Of a stretch of DNA of 5,936 nt, positions 1-5,376 are shown one piece after another. Source of the stretch: Selenomonadales bacterium (GTDB lineage: Bacteria; Bacillota; Negativicutes; RGIG982); assembly GCA_017390595.1 (NCBI GenBank), contig JAFPBC010000271.1:1-5936 (forward strand), read 5' to 3'. The stretch's first letter is position 1; the number at the start of each line of letters is the position of its first letter. A model generated the notes under the pieces. It was not told the DNA's origin, did not search any database, and saw only the letters and a list, made by a program, of their open reading frames with translations. A program made the position numbers and the translations under genes.

Positions 1-100
1 AGAACCCTGCCGCCAGACAGCGGTTGATGAATCGTTCTATCCAACCGCCCGATATCCGCACCTTGACCGCGCCTTCTCGATATCGCCTGATATCAAACAT
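1..100 (-). CDS. yqfD: YqfD family sporulation protein, N-terminal fragment (gene continues past the left edge)
   Basis: The first 33 codons are present, starting with ATG at 100-98 and reading MFDIRRYREGAVKVRISGG, then WIERFINRCLAAGF. The pattern of a short basic start, a V-K-V-R-I-S-G strand, then W-I-E-R-F-I-N-R-C and a G-F turn matches how YqfD proteins begin, as I recall the family. A GGTGA ribosome binding site (111-107) lies 6 nt before the ATG, inside the end of yqfC. The frame overlaps the yqfC stop by 8 nt (93-100), so translation is probably coupled. In Bacillus yqfC and yqfD are adjacent and belong to the sigma-E sporulation regulon; YqfD is a membrane protein made in the mother cell, and its mechanism is not well defined. 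The membrane segments would lie outside this window. The identification rests on a short fragment plus the adjacent yqfC. Confidence 0.75.
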   Translation of the reverse strand, partial: MFDIRRYREGAVKVRISGGWIERFINRCLAAGF

Positions 101-359
101 ACCGCATCACCGTGACCATGCCTTCTATCTTTACTTGTTCGGGCTCGATGACGGCAAGAGACAGCCTGCTTCCGCTGATACATAATTCTCCTTCATCGAC
201 GCGGACACGCAAAAGTTCGCTCGTATACTCGATGATACCTCGATGATTCTCGATAAGAAGATGGTGTCTGCCTACCATCGTGATGCGCGTGACGTTCATC
301 GTGATATCATCGGGAATATCCAAGAGCGCTCCAATTCGTTGCCACCGTTTTCGTTTCAT
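93..359 (-). CDS. yqfC: YabP/YqfC family sporulation protein
   Basis: This 88-residue protein, close to the roughly 90-residue family length, has the YqfC pattern throughout. It has a basic start (MKRKRWQRIG), a leucine and D-I-P-D-D-I turn, the strand N-V-T-R-I-T-M-V-G, then L-L-I-E-N-H-R-G-I-I at about 34-43, and a C-terminal I-E-P-E-Q-V-K-I-E-G strand. IENHRG is the most recognisable part. There is no signal peptide or membrane segment. In Bacillus the gene is transcribed by sigma-E in the mother cell and lies just before yqfD, as here; the molecular role is not established. I chose ATG 359 because a GGAGG motif (374-370) lies 10 nt upstream. The frame stays open upstream to ATG codons at 383 and 413, but those fall in or before that site and lack their own. 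The hydrogenase terminator lies 51 nt upstream, so yqfC probably has its own promoter. Confidence 0.87.
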   Translation of the reverse strand: MKRKRWQRIGALLDIPDDITMNVTRITMVGRHHLLIENHRGIIEYTSELLRVRVDEGELCISGSRLSLAVIEPEQVKIEGMVTVMRYV

Positions 360-369
360 GATGCGACCG

Positions 370-376
370 CCTCCCC
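370..376 (-). promoter_or_regulatory. Ribosome binding site that fixes the yqfC start
   Basis: GGGGAGG on the minus strand, ending 10 nt before ATG 359. It lies inside the longer open frame, which argues against the upstream ATG codons at 383 and 413. Confidence 0.7.
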
Positions 377-410
377 GCTTCATTGATATGCGAAAGCCGT
401 TTATTTCATA

Positions 411-447
411 CAAAACAAAAATCGGCCTCCCCTTTCGGAGAGACCGA
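411..447 (-). terminator. Intrinsic terminator of the hydCBA operon
   Basis: On the minus strand an 11-bp stem (447-437 with 432-422) closes a GAAA tetraloop (436-433). It is followed by five U residues (421-417), then G and four more U. Two of the pairs are G-U in the minus-strand RNA but would be A-C mismatches in the plus-strand RNA, so the hairpin is oriented for minus-strand transcripts. It begins 11 nt after the hydA stop and separates the hydrogenase operon from yqfC-yqfD. Confidence 0.9.
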
Positions 448-458
448 CCTGTTACGTC

Positions 459-2192
459 TTAGAACGTATATTTTTTATCTACTTTTTGGTATGTCGTATG
501 GAGAAGATCATGCGACAAGTGACCGCACGGTTTACCGAGGAAGTTGTCATAGACTTCTTTCACCTGCGGATTTTCATGCGATTTGCGGAGCGGGAGGCTC
601 TCGTCGATGTCATAGAGTGCGTCCATACGCATTTTTTTGATATCGACCGTCGTTTTGATCGGCTGACCACCGCCGCCGATACAGCCGCCCGGGCAAGCCA
701 TGATCTCAATGAACGTGTAGTCGCATTTGCCTGCTCTGACAGCATCCATGATAACACGTGCGTTTTTCAAGCCGTGTGCAACCGCGATGCGTACTTTCGT
801 ACCATTCAAGTCGACTTCGCTTTCTTTGATGCCTTCATAACCGCGGACATCATTGAACTCGACTTTAACAAGTTCCTTACCCGTTGCAACTTCGTATACC
901 GTACGGAGAGCAGCTTCCATAACGCCGCCCGTCGCACCGAAGATCGCACCCGCGCCTGTACCGATGCCCATCGGCGCATCGAAATCATCATCCGGAAGCT
1001 CTGCAAAATCAAAGCCTGCCGTTGCGATCATACGGCTGAGTTCGCGTGTCGTCAATACGATATCGACATCTTTCATGCCGTCACGACCCATTTCCGGGCG
1101 AGCCGCTTCATATTTTTTCGCCGTACAAGGCATGATAGATACCGTCACGATATCTTTGGCATCGATGCCCGATACTTTCGGATAGTACGTTTTGGAGAGC
1201 GCACCGAAGATCTGCTGCGGCGATTTCGTCGTCGAAAGATGAGCGAGCTGATCGGGATAATGTTTTTCCATGAAGTTGATCCAGCCAGGGCTGCAGGACG
1301 TGATCATCGGGAGCGTGCCGCCGTTTTGTACACGGTCGAGAAGCTCAGTGCCTTCTTCCATGATCGTAACGTCTGCCGCGAAGTTCGTATCGAACACTTG
1401 ATCGAAACCGAGACGGCGGAGTGCCGTTACCATTTTCGACGTAACGATCGATGCTTTTTCCATACCGAACGCATCGCCGAGCGCAACACGAACAGCAGGT
1501 GCTACCTGAACGATAACGTGTTTCGTCGGGTCTTGGAGTGCTTCATATACTTTGTCTGTATCGTCTTTTTCAACGAGTGCGCCGACAGGGCAAGCCGCCG
1601 TACACTGACCGCAAAGGATACAGTCCGTTTTTTCGAGGTTTTCGCCGAATGCGCTCATTACTTTGAAGTGGCTCGAACGACCCGTATAAGAGATCGCTTC
1701 GATACCCTGGAACTCACGGCATGCTTTGGCACAGCGACCGCATTTGACGCATTTCGAAAGGTCGCGCACGATACAAGTCGCATTGTTTTCAACAGGCAAT
1801 TTTTCTACGACGTTCGGAAGTTTCGGCGACGTAAGGTTGAAACGTTTGCTCAGGTTCTGAAGCTCGCAGTTACCGTTGCGCTGACAAGTCAAGCATTCCT
1901 GTTTGTGATTTGCAAGGATCATTTCGAGGAGCAATTTTTGCGTGTCGTATACTTTTTTCGTATTCGTGAAGACTTCCATGCCTTCCCATACTTTTGTCGC
2001 ACAAGCAGGCATCAATTTGCGGCCGCCAACGACTTCGACACTGCACACACGGCAATGACCGCGTACGCTCTGGTCGGGATGGTAGCAAAGATGCGGAATA
2101 TCGACCTGGATCAATTTTGCCGCTTGTAAGATCGTCATACCCTCTTCTACTTCAAGAGGGATATTGTTGATTTTGATATTTATTTTAGCCAT
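459..2192 (-). CDS. hydA: [FeFe] hydrogenase catalytic subunit, HndD/HydA type
   Basis: This 577-residue enzyme catalyses 2H+ + 2e- <-> H2 and is predicted to be cytoplasmic. Domains in order: a plant-type [2Fe-2S] domain (Cys36, 47, 50, 64); a His-Cys3 [4Fe-4S] site (His96, Cys100, 103, 109); two ferredoxin [4Fe-4S] motifs (Cys148/151/154/158 and Cys191/194/197/201); and the H-cluster domain from about residue 225. Its three signatures are TSCSPGW (298-304), MPCTAKKYE (354-362) and EIMACPGGCIGGGGQP (496-511). The first usually reads TSCCPGW in clostridial monomeric enzymes. The length is close to HndD (about 585), and the extra C-terminal [2Fe-2S] domain of the Thermotoga enzyme is absent. 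I chose ATG 2192 because GAGGTGA (2204-2198) lies 5 nt upstream; a GTG at 2201 falls inside that site. It is the last gene of the operon, 12 nt after hydB, and a terminator follows. There is no Tat or Sec signal. The H-cluster would need HydE, HydF and HydG from elsewhere. Confidence 0.95.
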   Translation of the reverse strand: MAKINIKINNIPLEVEEGMTILQAAKLIQVDIPHLCYHPDQSVRGHCRVCSVEVVGGRKLMPACATKVWEGMEVFTNTKKVYDTQKLLLEMILANHKQECLTCQRNGNCELQNLSKRFNLTSPKLPNVVEKLPVENNATCIVRDLSKCVKCGRCAKACREFQGIEAISYTGRSSHFKVMSAFGENLEKTDCILCGQCTAACPVGALVEKDDTDKVYEALQDPTKHVIVQVAPAVRVALGDAFGMEKASIVTSKMVTALRRLGFDQVFDTNFAADVTIMEEGTELLDRVQNGGTLPMITSCSPGWINFMEKHYPDQLAHLSTTKSPQQIFGALSKTYYPKVSGIDAKDIVTVSIMPCTAKKYEAARPEMGRDGMKDVDIVLTTRELSRMIATAGFDFAELPDDDFDAPMGIGTGAGAIFGATGGVMEAALRTVYEVATGKELVKVEFNDVRGYEGIKESEVDLNGTKVRIAVAHGLKNARVIMDAVRAGKCDYTFIEIMACPGGCIGGGGQPIKTTVDIKKMRMDALYDIDESLPLRKSHENPQVKEVYDNFLGKPCGHLSHDLLHTTYQKVDKKYTF

Positions 2193-2197
2193 TCTTC

Positions 2198-2204
2198 TCA
2201 CCTC
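2198..2204 (-). promoter_or_regulatory. Ribosome binding site that fixes the hydA start
   Basis: GAGGTGA directly follows the hydB stop codon (2207-2205) and lies 5 nt before ATG 2192. It overlaps an in-frame GTG at 2201, which is therefore unlikely to be the start. Confidence 0.8.
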
Positions 2205-3446
2205 TTATTTCACTTCAAATGTCTGCGGGAAATGTTTCATTGCCGCCAAGAGCGCACTCTGCGCCGCCTGACCGAGACCGCAAAGAGATGTGATCATCAT
2301 CGTTTCTGCGATCTGTTTGAGCAATTTGACATCACTTGCTGTATGCGTACCTGCTTTTACCTTCTGCAAAAGGAGCTTGATATGAAGGTTGCCTTCGCGG
2401 CACGGCGCACACTGTCCGCAGCTTTCGTGCGAGAAGAATTGTTGTGTCGTCGTTAAGAAATCAATTACGCTCGTGCGTTCGTCTACTACGAGGATAGCAC
2501 CCGAACCGACACCGACGCCTGCGCCTTTGAGGTCGTCGTACGTGTATGGTGTATCGAGTACCGATGCGGGAGCGATCTTGCCCGACGCACCGCCGAACTG
2601 AATGAGACGGATATCACGGTCGCCTTGTACACCGCCCGCGAGATCGTAGATGATCTCACGAACCGTCATGCCGAACGGGATCTCATAGACGCCCGGGCGA
2701 TTGACGTTACCTGCTACGCTGACGAGCTTCGTACCGAGACAATCGGCAGGACCGTACGATTTGTACGTGTCACCGTTATTGAGGATACCTGCCACGAGAG
2801 ACAAGCTCTCTACGTTCTGTACGCAAGTCGGCAAGTTATAGAGACCGCATTGTTTGATATAAGGCGGTTTCATACGCGGACGGCCTGCTTTGCCTTCGAT
2901 CGACTCAACGAGAGCCGTACCTTCACCGCATACATACGCGCCTGCACCCGAGTAGAGGTGGATCTGATAATCGAAGCCTTCTACACCGAGGATGTTTTTA
3001 CCGAGATAGCCTTTTTCGTTCGCCTGTTTGATCGCATTGAGGAGGATCGGGCGAAGGTGGCTGTACTCTTCACGCATATAGATATAACCGTTCTGTGCTT
3101 TCATCGTATAACCTGCGATGATCATACCTTCGAGGAGGTTGAACGGGTCGTTTTGAATGAGCGTACGGTCTTTGAACGTACACGGTTCGCCTTCATCGGC
3201 GTTACATACGATAACTTTTTCGGGATTTTTTTCACTGCGTGCCTGCGACCATTTTTTACCCATGTCGTATGCCGCACCACCGCGACCTTTGACTTGGCAA
3301 GCCGCGATCTCACGAGCGATATCTTCGCCGTCCATCGTGATGGCACGTTTGAGCGCCGTAAAACCACCGATCGCGATATATTCATCGATCGACATTACAT
3401 CGTATTTGTTAAAATTACGCGTCATAAATGTTACTGTTTTCGTCAT
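2205..3446 (-). CDS. hydB: NuoF-like NAD(H)/FMN subunit of the hydrogenase (short form)
   Basis: This 413-residue subunit should carry FMN and the NAD(H) site and pass electrons between NADH and HydA. The glycine-rich FMN/NAD loop GRGGAAYDMGKKW is at 54-66, NADEGEPCTFKDR at 82-94, GAGAYVCGEGTALVESIEG at 167-185 and the G-R-P-R-M-K-P-P-Y stretch at 188-196. A [4Fe-4S] site is formed by Cys343, 346 and 349 (ESCGQCAPCREG) and Cys389 (TSLCGLGQ). Compared with HndC or bifurcating HydB proteins (about 490-630 residues, as I recall), it lacks the N-terminal thioredoxin-like [2Fe-2S] domain and the C-terminal pair of ferredoxin clusters. It is the NuoF core alone. Cys89 replaces the glycine usual in the E-P-G-T/A-F motif. 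I chose ATG 3446 because AAGGAGG (3460-3454) lies 7 nt upstream. It lies between hydC and hydA, with 12-nt gaps on both sides. Confidence 0.93.
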   Translation of the reverse strand: MTKTVTFMTRNFNKYDVMSIDEYIAIGGFTALKRAITMDGEDIAREIAACQVKGRGGAAYDMGKKWSQARSEKNPEKVIVCNADEGEPCTFKDRTLIQNDPFNLLEGMIIAGYTMKAQNGYIYMREEYSHLRPILLNAIKQANEKGYLGKNILGVEGFDYQIHLYSGAGAYVCGEGTALVESIEGKAGRPRMKPPYIKQCGLYNLPTCVQNVESLSLVAGILNNGDTYKSYGPADCLGTKLVSVAGNVNRPGVYEIPFGMTVREIIYDLAGGVQGDRDIRLIQFGGASGKIAPASVLDTPYTYDDLKGAGVGVGSGAILVVDERTSVIDFLTTTQQFFSHESCGQCAPCREGNLHIKLLLQKVKAGTHTASDVKLLKQIAETMMITSLCGLGQAAQSALLAAMKHFPQTFEVK

Positions 3447-3453
3447 GGCTGCG

Positions 3454-3461
3454 CCTCCTTA
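3454..3461 (-). promoter_or_regulatory. hydB ribosome binding site overlapping the hydC stop codon
   Basis: TAAGGAGG: the hydC stop TAA (3461-3459) merges into AGGAGG, 7 nt before ATG 3446. This suits translational coupling of the two subunits. Confidence 0.8.
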
Positions 3462-3953
3462 CACCAACTCAGCGAGCATCGCTTCGATTTTTTCTCGGCT
3501 GTTTAAGTGTCCGTAGACTTTACCGTTCACGCGAACAGCCGGCGCAACGTCACACGCACCGAAACACGGTACGCATTCCAAATAATATTTACCATCAGCC
3601 GTCGCTTCATTGAGGCCGATACCAAGCATTTCCTGAAGGGTAGCAAAGACAAAACCGTTGTCATTGACACCGCAAACGATGCTTTCGCACATCTGGATCG
3701 GGTACTGTCCGCGCGGGCGGTCGTACAGCGATGCGTAGAACGAAATCACATCATATACATTCGATACTTTTACATTCAGTTTTTCCGCAAGATAATATGC
3801 TACTTCTTCCGGAATGTAGTGCATCGGAATAATGTCCTGAATATCCAACAATATTCCTACCAGTTTTGACCCATCGTTACCGCTCGCCGTAAGGATCGCG
3901 TCGATCTCAGCGCGAAGCTCCGGGGTCATCATACCTTTCTCGTCTCTCATCAT
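3459..3953 (-). CDS. hydC: NuoE-like [2Fe-2S] subunit of the hydrogenase
   Basis: This 164-residue subunit matches the length of NuoE/HndA proteins. It has the helical N-terminal part (about 10-75, including I-P-E-E-V-A-Y-Y-L-A and V-Y-D-V-I-S-F-Y) followed by a thioredoxin-like fold. The [2Fe-2S] ligands are Cys89 and Cys94 (CESIVC) and Cys130 and Cys134 (CFGAC, followed by D-V-A-P-A), the same C-x4-C and C-x3-C spacing as NuoE. With HydB it should form the NADH-oxidising module that feeds HydA in the cytoplasm. I chose ATG 3953 because AAGGAG (3969-3964) lies 10 nt upstream; an in-frame TTG at 3959 would leave only 4 nt. The next codon is also ATG (3950), so the exact start could be one residue later. 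It is the first gene of the operon, with a promoter about 100 nt upstream. Confidence 0.93.
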   Translation of the reverse strand: MMRDEKGMMTPELRAEIDAILTASGNDGSKLVGILLDIQDIIPMHYIPEEVAYYLAEKLNVKVSNVYDVISFYASLYDRPRGQYPIQMCESIVCGVNDNGFVFATLQEMLGIGLNEATADGKYYLECVPCFGACDVAPAVRVNGKVYGHLNSREKIEAMLAELV

Positions 3954-3963
3954 ATGCAATCTG

Positions 3964-3969
3964 CTCCTT
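3964..3969 (-). promoter_or_regulatory. Ribosome binding site that fixes the hydC start
   Basis: AAGGAG ends 10 nt before ATG 3953. It rules out the in-frame TTG at 3959, which would be only 4 nt away. Confidence 0.7.
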
Positions 3970-4049
3970 GTCCATCATCTGGAAATAATTATATATATCC
4001 CATATGAAGATTCTATATTTCGCATCTTCTAAAAAAAGTGCGATACTTT

Positions 4050-4078
4050 ATTATACACTATACAGCCTTATTTGCCTA
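4050..4078 (-). promoter_or_regulatory. Predicted sigma-A-type promoter of hydCBA
   Basis: On the minus strand TAGGCA (4078-4073; 4 of 6 matches to TTGACA) is followed by a 17-nt spacer and a perfect TATAAT (4055-4050). Transcription should start near 4043 and give a leader of about 90 nt before hydC. The upstream end abuts the inverted repeat at 4081-4111, a suitable place for a regulator or for curved A-tract DNA to act. Confidence 0.65.
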
Positions 4079-4080
4079 AT

Positions 4081-4111
4081 ACTTTTTTGCCTTCCTCATA
4101 TGCAAAAAAGT
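4081..4111. repeat. Perfect 10-bp inverted repeat with A6/T6 tracts just upstream of the hyd -35
   Basis: ACTTTTTTGC (4081-4090) and GCAAAAAAGT (4102-4111) are exact reverse complements separated by 11 nt, so their centres are 21 bp apart, about two helical turns. It starts 3 bp beyond the -35. It does not look like a terminator: the stem is AT-rich and no U tract follows on either strand. It may be an operator or a curved upstream element. Confidence 0.6.
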
Positions 4112-4202
4112 CCACTCTAAATCAACCTTTTTCTTTCAAAAAGTCAATAAAACCAATACTTCCGCCACGTTTCTCTCTATCAGTGATACAATAACTGCCA
4201 TC

Positions 4203-4230
4203 TTGTACACAGAATACTTTGTCTGTACAA
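4203..4230. repeat. Inverted repeat TTGTACA/TGTACAA between the M48 terminator and the hyd promoter
   Basis: TTGTACA (4203-4209) and TGTACAA (4224-4230) are exact reverse complements with 14 nt between them; the arm centres are 21 bp apart. Each arm contains the palindrome TGTACA. A third TTGTAC lies inside the M48 terminator stem (4255-4260). In minus-strand RNA it could also form a bulged 9-bp hairpin. The role is unknown. Confidence 0.5.
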
Positions 4231-4233
4231 ACG

Positions 4234-4269
4234 AAAAAAGAAGCGATACAACACTTGTACCGCTTCTTT
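4234..4269 (-). terminator. Intrinsic terminator after the M48 peptidase gene
   Basis: A 15-bp stem in minus-strand RNA (4269-4255 with 4251-4237, one G-U pair at 4260/4246) closes a 3-nt loop. The T-run completing the 3' arm continues into the U tract, giving six U residues at 4239-4234. It begins 10 nt after the peptidase stop codon and insulates hydCBA from that gene. Confidence 0.9.
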
Positions 4270-4279
4270 CATACTCTGT

Positions 4280-5353
4280 TTAATCTTTGGCGAACGCTTT
4301 GTTCAGCGCAGACGCTACCGCATCGGCTGTGATATCGCCCGATTGCGATGTCATGATAAACTGACTGCCGACATAGACGCTATTGCCTTGCACACTTGCC
4401 GATGTCGTCGGTCTTTTTTCGTTTGCATAAAGACGGGCGATGTTGCCCGCGATCTGATATGCTCTCTGTTCCGTCAGATATGTTTGCGTCGCAACAGGTG
4501 TGATGATCTCGACACCGTTGACTTTGACCGTTTTTTCTTCTTCGACTTTGACATGCTTGTCGCTGTATTCATACAACTGTTTGCCGAATTTTTCGATACG
4601 GTCGGTCGTTTTCGGATGGTTGTTCGGATTGACGACACGAGTAAGACCTTCTACCCAAAGATCGCCGACTTCCGAACGAAGTTTTGCCATAGCGGATGCA
4701 GGACCGCCCGGATTAAAGCCTGCCGCCGTCACGTAATCAAACGCGTATTTATCGGCATTTTTTTCTTGGCTCATCGTGAACATTTCGTTGTTGATATAAT
4801 TGACGGCAACTGCCCCCATCAGATATTCCAACACGTTGCTGTCATCTAATACCAGCCCTGCCGCGATCGAAAGTCCGGCTGCTTTCGATGCGCCTTTGAC
4901 GCAATGATTGTCTTCACCATGCTGCATCTCATGCGCGAGGACGGATGCCAATTCATCATCGTCCAAGATATCGAGCGCGCCTTTGTTTACCGAGATGACG
5001 CGGCCGATCGTGCAAAACGCGTTGAACGATTCGTCGGGATTCGCATAAACAGCGAACTCATGTTCGAACAATCCCGTTCCCGTCAGGCGATCAACGATAT
5101 TTTGGAGTCTCGCGTTGGCGGCTTCATCGTGATAGACACCTGTCTGTTCCTGTGTTTTGACGAGCATTTCTGCTTGTTGCTCGTTGTTTATCTTACTGTA
5201 ATGGCCGTTAACATACGATCCTATTCCCACTCCGATCACAAGGCCCTCCAACAAGCTTGCCGCCTCTGCCTTGGCAGGCAGAGGTGCAAGCGGTGATGCC
5301 AAAAATACGGCCGTTACTGCGGTCGCTATCGTTTTTTTCCATGATAATCTCAT
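4280..5353 (-). CDS. Secreted M48 family zinc metallopeptidase
   Basis: This 357-residue protein begins with a Sec signal peptide: basic MRLSWKKT, a hydrophobic core (about 9-24) and an A-K-A cleavage site near residue 29. No lipobox cysteine is present, so the product should be periplasmic or secreted. The zinc site is HEMQH (141-145) in L-A-H-E-M-Q-H-G, with the third ligand Glu197 in E-K-N-A-D (197-201), the usual M48 H-E-x-x-H plus E-x-x-x-D pair. NNHPKTTDRI (244-253) matches the conserved H-P-x-T-x-x-R-I of BepA/LoiP-like members. A Gly-rich segment (37-46) follows the signal. About 100 residues after the peptidase core (255-357) are not recognised. Such proteins handle misfolded or envelope proteins; the substrate here is unknown. 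I chose ATG 5353 because GGAGGTG (5366-5360) lies 6 nt upstream; a GTG at 5362 falls within that site. The gene follows the hypothetical gene by 23 nt and ends at a terminator. Confidence 0.9.
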   Translation of the reverse strand: MRLSWKKTIATAVTAVFLASPLAPLPAKAEAASLLEGLVIGVGIGSYVNGHYSKINNEQQAEMLVKTQEQTGVYHDEAANARLQNIVDRLTGTGLFEHEFAVYANPDESFNAFCTIGRVISVNKGALDILDDDELASVLAHEMQHGEDNHCVKGASKAAGLSIAAGLVLDDSNVLEYLMGAVAVNYINNEMFTMSQEKNADKYAFDYVTAAGFNPGGPASAMAKLRSEVGDLWVEGLTRVVNPNNHPKTTDRIEKFGKQLYEYSDKHVKVEEEKTVKVNGVEIITPVATQTYLTEQRAYQIAGNIARLYANEKRPTTSASVQGNSVYVGSQFIMTSQSGDITADAVASALNKAFAKD

Positions 5354-5359
5354 AGCGTG

Positions 5360-5366
5360 CACCTCC
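5360..5366 (-). promoter_or_regulatory. Ribosome binding site that fixes the M48 peptidase start
   Basis: GGAGGTG lies 6 nt before ATG 5353. The in-frame GTG at 5362 overlaps it and so is unlikely to be used. Confidence 0.8.
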
Positions 5367-5376
5367 GTCTCTCTTA

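Larger units (their letters stand above)
3954..4279. other. Intergenic region upstream of hydCBA, with terminator, paired repeats, promoter and leader
   Basis: This gene-free, AT-rich stretch of about 325 bp holds, in the minus-strand direction: the M48 terminator (4269-4234); an inverted repeat TTGTACA/TGTACAA (4230-4203); a frame that looks coding but has no start codon and contains an internal TGA (about 4223-4068); a perfect 10-bp inverted repeat (4111-4081); the hydC promoter (4078-4050); and a leader of about 90 nt. The leader has a weak 6-bp hairpin, GAAGAT (4029-4024) with ATCTTC (4011-4006). A second TATAAT (3993-3988) lacks a convincing -35. I see no complete gene on either strand, no known riboswitch and no clear Rex-type TTGTGA/TCACAA operator. 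Confidence 0.7.

Noticed and set aside
486..2129. A 547-codon open frame on the plus strand, opposite hydA
   Set aside because: It lies entirely antisense to a certain hydrogenase gene. The protein is rich in Arg, His, Phe and Cys with no domain, as expected from a mirrored biased codon set, and there is no good ribosome binding site.
2625..3506. A 293-codon open frame on the plus strand, opposite hydB
   Set aside because: It is antisense to hydB, with the same biased composition and no recognisable motif.
3988..4016. Second hydC promoter using TATAAT at 3993-3988
   Set aside because: The -10 is perfect, but it sits in an alternating A/T run and has no acceptable -35 at 17 or 18 nt, so it is only noted.
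3954..4080. Rex operator or riboswitch in the hydC leader
   Set aside because: I found no TTGTGA/TCACAA-type palindrome and no conserved riboswitch core; the only hairpin has six base pairs and a 12-nt loop.
4081..4124. Selenocysteine reading of the TGA at 4124-4122, with the following inverted repeat as a SECIS
   Set aside because: The frame has no start codon upstream, the stem is almost all A-U without the usual bulge and loop features, and no known selenoprotein pattern is visible.
4138..4206. Small minus-strand frame starting at the ATG near 4201 (MAVIVSLIERN)
   Set aside because: Only about 21 codons, no ribosome binding site, and it overlaps another frame with better coding character.
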